From Gnetum montanum (lineage: Eukaryota; Streptophyta; Gnetopsida; Gnetales; Gnetaceae), in contig MNCI01017783.1 in NCBI GenBank assembly GCA_015680685.1, positions 80,576-144,575 of the forward strand: a DNA stretch of 64,000 nucleotides, read 5' to 3'. The notes below the pieces were generated by a model. That model was given only the letters and a program-made list of their open reading frames with translations. It did no database searches and was not told the DNA's origin. A program made the position numbers and the translations under genes. Each line of letters begins with the position of its first letter. Positions within the stretch are counted from its first letter, which is position 1. Shown here one piece after another: positions 58,721 to 64,000 of the stretch.

Positions 58721-60148
58721 AGTGTTTCACCTAAATTAATGTTCCTATTGGAAGACCTCACATCTAGGCTTGAAGTAAATTAATATCGAATGTGAAAATG
58801 CATAGCACTACATGGGGGTAGTCATCTAGTTTTAATTACATATCTTCTTATTAACCCTATCAATGATTTCATCCCTCCTATTTAAGTTTGCAAAGTCATT
58901 TCATTATCAAAGTTTACTAAGTATAATAGAGAATCTAATCCTACAAACCACATCATTACCCTTCACAATTAATGTATGTTACTAGCTAGTTATCCTTATA
59001 CCATATTACACATTTTTTCTAACTCCCTAACATGAAAGGTGTTAGAATGATATTGGGTATTGTCTCATGGATCCATAGCCACCTTGGAGCAACTATTCAT
59101 GGCCTTTGTGAAGAGGTTTAAGTATACCATAGTAAAGGAGGAGTTTTATAGAAATCATTGATCATTGAACAAGCTCTTAATGAATCTATATCTAAGTTCA
59201 TCTTATGATGAACCTTTGCCATGATGAAGCTTACTCATTCAGTACTTGATGACTAGTTGCTAACATTCTTAAAGGGATTGTGAATGTTTACATTAGTGAG
59301 AAATTGATCTATCCCTGACCACTTTGCCTCCATGACACAATCAACTTCATCAATCACATTGAGGAAGTGGCCATTCAATGCAATAATTTAAAGTGGATTA
59401 ACTTTATAAATAAAGCAAAAAATAAAAAATAGGAGGAAGGACAAGTCCACTCAAAATGCTAGTTAGATGATGGCTTTAATGAACTAAACTATGGTAGGTT
59501 CATCATCAAGTGGAAAAGGAAATAAAGGTAATGACGAGAACAAGAACACAACCCCAATACAAAGCCAAATGGTTATGGACAAAATACATTCAAAAATTAA
59601 GGATAACCAAGAAGATCATGAAATGAACCATCTAAGTATCATAAATTTCTAATGATGTATATGCAACTGTACAACATGCTACTAAAAGATAGGCCCATAA
59701 TATCTAAGCAAATTTTAGACAAACTAGGATGTGATTCAAAAGAATTCAAACCTTGGTTATTAATCCTTTCCAATGCATGGAAGGAGAGTCTCCAATTTTC
59801 AAGTGATATAATTCTAACAAATTCTACTACTATCATGAGATGTTAGGTCACAATACTAAGGATTTTAACACTCTCAAGGATAATGTTCATGCATTATTTT
59901 AAAAAGGGGTAATCATGTTCAATCTTCCTATCCAACCTAGTAACTAGCATATGAAAATTTATTAGGATCCTCTAAATTCTCATTTAAGGAAAATTTCAAC
60001 CTTCCACCTAGAACCTAAAGAAAATCATCCATAGGCTCCCTTTATTATCCAAATGGATTCCTGCTCCTACTAATCTTCCTTACCCTCTCATTCTACCTCA
60101 TAAAGGCTCAAGAAGCCTTCTGTTATGAATCTTCCTTGGAATGATGTC
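58721..60148 (+). pseudogene. gag of element K
   Basis: Plus-strand gag remnant interrupted by element D. Begins with the segment shared with K2 (58720-58900), then SWIHSHLGATIHGLCEE-like DNA (59070-59130; a WL..GSI..LEQLF pattern in a second frame), a Lys/Asn-rich part (59400-59620) and a zinc-binding-like YHEMLGHNTKDFNTLKDN (59830-59885), as in Tat-type gags. Many stops and frame changes. D's target bases atgtc (60144-60148) are its last visible bases. Confidence 0.55.
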
Positions 60149-60896
60149 TGATGGGATGCAATATTGCATGGGCTATGATATCGCGGTGCGTCACAAAGTC
60201 TATAAATAAGAGGCGGCTCTCCCTTGTTTTTCATCCTAGGCTTAGACCATAGTGAAACTCTGGTAGTTTGATCCCTCTAGAGATAGAATATTTTCCATGT
60301 GCCCGTAGTAGGAGTCCTAAAGTGAACAGATCTTTATTCGAGCAGACATTGTACCCGAACACAAGTTTGTGTACGGCAATAAAGATGAACTTATTGGATA
60401 AACCTTGCAGTGCATGGAATAGGATAATTAGGACTTTTATTTATTGTTATTTAATATTTTTCATTTAATGATTTATTAGTTATTAAATCTTTCTCAACCC
60501 TTCTCTCCTAGTTAAGTTCCTCAGTACGACGCTTCGAGCATGTGCGTTATGTGTGGTGATCCCAACAACAACTAGCATTTGGTAACCACAGTTGCATTGG
60601 TTCAGGGTGTGAACAGTAAGTGGGAATGGATGCTAACGCTAGGTTAATTAAGACTTAGTTAGTTAGAGTTAGTTAACTAGTCTTCTCAACCCTTCACCTC
60701 AATAGCATAGGGGATAAAACATAAAAAGATATAAAATCATATACCTCGAACTTACTTAACCATACATCGTGACAAATACAAGTCTAGGAAGACAATGTCC
60801 TCCACTAGTCCTCCACAATGTCTAGAGTTTGACCATATCATGCGTGTTACGCTCGTATTCATATGGTTGAGTGTAGGGGTACCTCGCCACTCATCA
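60149..60896 (+). repeat. 5' LTR of element D
   Basis: 748 bp, TGATGGGATGC... to ...CACTCATCA. One clear GATATC palindrome (60176-60187) plus the related gcaatattgc (60158-60167). TATA box ctataaataag at 60200-60210, so U3 is only about 80 bp. A polyA-type aataaa is at 60378-60383, and the conserved U5 block (inverse of gctcgaagcg) near 60535. Confidence 0.92.
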
Positions 60897-60916
60897 TTGG
60901 CACCATTGCCGGGGAC
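60897..60916 (+). other. primer binding site of element D (tRNA-Asp)
   Basis: ttggcaccattgccggggac, two mismatches to the tRNA-Asp complement. Confidence 0.88.
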
Positions 60917-61044
60917 TAAGTGTTTGTGTGCTAAGTAGAACATAAGAGATCATTCACATCGTTGGGAGCTTAAACGAACCTTAGGGTTAATTAAATAAGA
61001 AAAATTATATAACGGTTAAATAGCACAATGAATTAAATAACAAT

Positions 61045-63200
61045 TTCTTCTTCTCATAAGAGCAATACACCACCTAGGGACAATATTAGAGACAGTCGGC
61101 AATCTAAAATGCATAACCTAAATCCGCCAGTTCCTCAAAAATATAGGGTGGAATATACTCATCCCGATGAGTGTATACCTAATTTTACTTTTATCTTCCA
61201 TCAAGATGAACAGATGCGCTGGAGAGATTTACAAGGTAACATAGTATTACCTCCAGATCGTGTAGTCCCCAACATGCTCCTTTGTGCTCTAGCACAGTTC
61301 GGCATGATAGAATTATATGCTGAATACGTTGCGGTAGATTTTGACGTAAGGGATTATCATCCTATAGCCACACAATGTATAAGGGACTCAAGGAAGGAGA
61401 GCCAACATACACTATTGAAGGGCAAAGAGGTCCCACACATCCTAAGTGAAATCGGAGATGGTGAACCACTTATAACAGGTTCTCTATCGAAATATGTTCC
61501 CCCTTCTAACGATAGTGAGGAGGTGGGGTATCAGAACCTATGCTCCAGAATACACAACCCTAGTTCTGATCCCTGTGAACACCAGCTATTCACTAAGGAA
61601 ACAACAACATATGGCAAGGATAGGCACTTAGATTGTCATCACGATCGGGGCCGAAGCCACCGAAGAGAAGGTAAGAGACATCATCATGGCGATGGTTTTC
61701 CTTCTTCTTTCTCTTCTTCACATCATTCACCCTCTCCTTACACATCTGGGCATAATCATAGAGAGCAAAATGGTGAGGATAGAGGTAGAAAAAATGAGAG
61801 ACCTCAACGAGAGAGTTGAGAGAGAGGACAAGGACATGAATGAAGGGAAAGTAGGGAACATTGGAGAGATCACAGATGTCATGAAAGAGATGATCATGAA
61901 GAACCCCTACTTTCCACCCAAAGGATGTTAAATATAATGGACGCAGTGAGAATACCAACAAGGCATTTAAAAGATAGTCAGATCAAGCGCTTAGACATTA
62001 ACAACATCCCACACTTCAAAGGGGGATACAATGCGGATCTGCAAAATCATTTACAAGCATTCCACAATGCCTGCACCTTGCAAAACATAGAAAATGAGTG
62101 GCAAAAACTAAAGTTGTTTCCCAGGACACTCATAAAGGAAGCAGAGAGTTGGTACCAGTCCTTAGAACCAGAAACCATTAGGAGGTGGGGTACGATGTTA
62201 GAACTCTTTAACGATAAATATCAAACGTACTCCAGAGTGTCTAACTTGCATAAGCAGATCCAAGGATGGAAGCAAGGTACTCATGAATCCTTGGATGTTG
62301 CCATGGGCTACTACTACGCATTATTACATCGTTTCCCGGGCCATGGTTATGCACAATGGGATCAACTCCGCCACATCATAGATGGGCTAAGGTATGAGAC
62401 TAGGAGAAACCTTGGGACTTATGCCCAAGGGAGACTATCAGAACTTAGATTCCATGAGATACATTTCTTGTTGAAGCAAGTAGCCAAAGAAAAATGTGAA
62501 CTACGAAAAAGGAAAAGTGCGAAAGAATATAACCGTGATCCCTCTCTTCGAAAGAAGGGAGTGAGATTTTGNNNATTGAACAAACGGAAAACACCCTGAA
62601 GGTTACCTTATCCTCAAGGTAATCCAAGACAGTTCCACCAATCATTAATGTACTATCCAAGTGGAACTCCACCACAACCCATCAGACTACATCAGTAGTG
62701 GCAATACCCACAGTCATGGGGGATGCCACCACCGAAACATCAATACCCTTACCAGCAGCCTGATCCATATGGATACTATGTGCAGCAGCTGATTTCTCCA
62801 AGTGACTCTATGGGTCACACAACTCCCCAACATCACTACCAAGTTTAGGAGTACTTTAGAAGGACTCCTTCTCCTCCAGGAGACACTCCATATCTATACC
62901 ATCCTTCAAATCCATCCGCCTCTCTTCTGCCAGTAGTTCCCATAACACCTCCTACTCCAACAATGCAAGGGGAACTCCCCACTCAACCGCTGTAATGAAA
63001 CACTACGAGAGCTATGAACATTCAAGCATCTACTAGTTCTGACAACCACAAGAAAAGAAGACCTTTCTTCAGAACCAAAAGCCTAAACAAGATCTCACAA
63101 CCACAAGCGGTTGAGTCTAGATACGCTCCTCCAATACATAAGGCTTCAGAGCACCCTTCAGTCCAAAATCAGAGCTTAACGCATACGGTTATGTTAACAC
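61045..63200 (+). pseudogene. gag of element D
   Basis: The family start (M-S-S...) is damaged (aatttcttcttc near 61041). From 61109 the frame holds the N-terminal module (VEYTHPDECIPNFTFIF, MRWRDLQGNIVLPPD, residues 14-50), an acidic middle and a Ser/His/Arg-rich linker to the TGA at 61817. The same frame continues past a second TGA (61841) into the gag core, open 61925-62571: VRIPTRHLKDSQIKRLDINN, NHLQAFHNACTLQNIENEW, WYQSLEPETIRRW, RVSNLHKQIQGWKQGTHESL, HIIDGLRYETRRNLGTYAQG. Three Ns (62572-62574) hide the charged and zinc-knuckle part; then a Pro/Tyr/Gln-rich tail (YQQPDPYGYYVQQ near 62760). Confidence 0.88.
62572..62574. other. undersized assembly gap in the D gag
   Basis: Three Ns replace about 390 bp that element A has between the same flanking sequences (A 8450 and about 8060): the charged region and the zinc knuckle. 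Confidence 0.75.
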
Positions 63201-63954
63201 ATATTGAAATCGACTGGATCAAGGTAGGCCATCTTCCTAGAAAATTATCTGACCCTGGGAGTCCCTTAATCTACCTCCAAGTCACCAGGAATGAGCCACA
63301 TAAGGCTCTTCTTGACTCATGTTCCGGAGTCAACTTAATTTCATGAGAAATGTATCAAGCCTAGAACTTGCCCTAACTAACGAAGAGAAACATTCAACTA
63401 GAGCTGGTAGACCAGTCTATCACCATTCCCTTGGGATTGGTGGAGGACATTGTTACCACTGTGTGTGGTTGGTCCTACCCAGCCGACTTCCTGGTGATAG
63501 AAGTTAACAGTGACAACGGGGGCTTCCCAATTATAATGGGAAGGCCATGGCTAAGTACGATAGACACGTACCTAGGAATTCGCGACCTTTCCTTGGAGAT
63601 ATCTAAGGTAAATATTTATGGAAAGATCGAGAAGAAGAAAGTTCCATGCATCACATACAGTGATTCATCGAGTGATGACATGGAGGAATGCACAACATCT
63701 CCTCCATGCAACAAGTGTGCCCTTGATACTATGAGACAAAGATGCCTGTATGTAGCAACCACACAACAAGTAGTAGACACCCCATGGTTTACAGCTACTA
63801 GAAAGAGCAACCAACAAACATACATGGAACGAACTGGGGAAATAACCCATGCTAACAATGAAGGCATAGATACCTTGGAATATGAGTGTCGCCAACTTCC
63901 ACCCCTTAATTTAAGAACATTAATTGGGAGAAGTTGGGCACTTCTATGAAATTC
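63201..63954 (+). pseudogene. retropepsin (protease) of element D
   Basis: Same frame as gag. IDWIKVGHLPRKLSDPGSPLIYLQVTRNEP, then ALLDSCSGVNLIS: DSC stands where DSG is needed. A stop at 63344, then open 63431-63949 with GLVEDIVTTVCGWSYPADFLVIEV, IIMGRPWLSTIDTYLG and a Cys-containing region. It ends in the start of the RT linker (NINW.KL in the neighbouring frame), where the deletion of pol begins. Confidence 0.85.
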
Positions 63955-64000
63955 AAACAAACGCTCATTGTTTCGGATCTCTCCCTTACAATTAAGTCAT

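Larger units (their letters stand above)
60149..64000 (+). mobile_element. Non-autonomous Ty3/gypsy element D (gag-protease), partial
   Basis: Plus strand: 5' LTR 60149-60896, primer site, gag, protease, then a direct passage to the 3' noncoding region (63955-64000) at the same junction as element A, so RT and integrase are missing. The window ends before the polypurine tract and 3' LTR. Gag and protease lie in one reading frame with premature stops, which makes D the best-preserved member of the subfamily. By comparison with A about 1.8 kb of 3' region plus the LTR should follow. Confidence 0.9.

Overview
The window looks like intergenic DNA of a large, repeat-rich seed-plant genome. The conifer or other gymnosperm assignment is my guess, from the size, age and nesting of the elements, and not a match I could check. 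I see no host protein gene, rRNA, tRNA or CRISPR array. Almost everything readable is LTR retrotransposon: five well-delimited Ty3/gypsy-type elements of one extended family (called A, B, C, D, E here), a related short element (H), remains of others (F, G, I, K, K2), and AT-rich sequence without recognisable genes.

Layout. 1-1953: minus-strand element C (gag 5' part, primer site, 5' LTR), running off the left edge. 1954-4048: unassigned DNA, then the left part of a plus-strand gag (G). 4049-10886: minus-strand element A, inserted in the G gag with a perfect 5-bp duplication (GCTAA); G resumes at 10892. 11046-14292: AT-rich DNA and a plus-strand gag (K2). 14293-21690: minus-strand chromovirus F, broken by LTR-like insertions. 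22333-35602: minus-strand element E, 13.3 kb. 36622-42474: plus-strand element H. 44165-54012: minus-strand element B, 9.8 kb, with gag, protease, RT, RNase H and integrase and a perfect 5-bp duplication (ATAAC). 55440-60148: minus-strand gag-protease (I), two LTRs head to head, and a plus-strand gag (K). 60149-64000: plus-strand element D, inserted in the K gag and running off the right edge.

How the pieces relate. A, B, C, D, E and H share LTRs of the form TGAT...CATCA (H starts TGAAG or TGATAAAG), a primer site complementary to the 3' end of tRNA-Asp, and, where the 3' end is inside the window (A, B, E, H), a GGGGGTA polypurine tract. B and E carry pol of the Athila/Tat-like branch (FMDD in the RT). 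A and D have only gag and protease and share one deletion junction, so they are a non-autonomous subfamily that would depend on B-like helpers. H has gag but no pol.

Most interesting: (1) E and H share the start and end of a further ORF between pol and the 3' LTR, with a splice-acceptor-like sequence directly before its ATG; in E it spans about 2.9 kb and has a coiled coil. (2) E has a perfect 26-bp palindrome next to a TATA-like site about 470 bp upstream of that ORF. (3) The very short U3 of A-D LTRs holds a variable number of GCGATATCGC-type palindromes just upstream of the TATA box. (4) Two tandem hairpins in the C LTR show compensatory changes. Every gene is damaged by stops or frameshifts; the longest open frame is the H gag (333 codons), itself a prematurely ended gag. 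Two N runs hide assembly errors.
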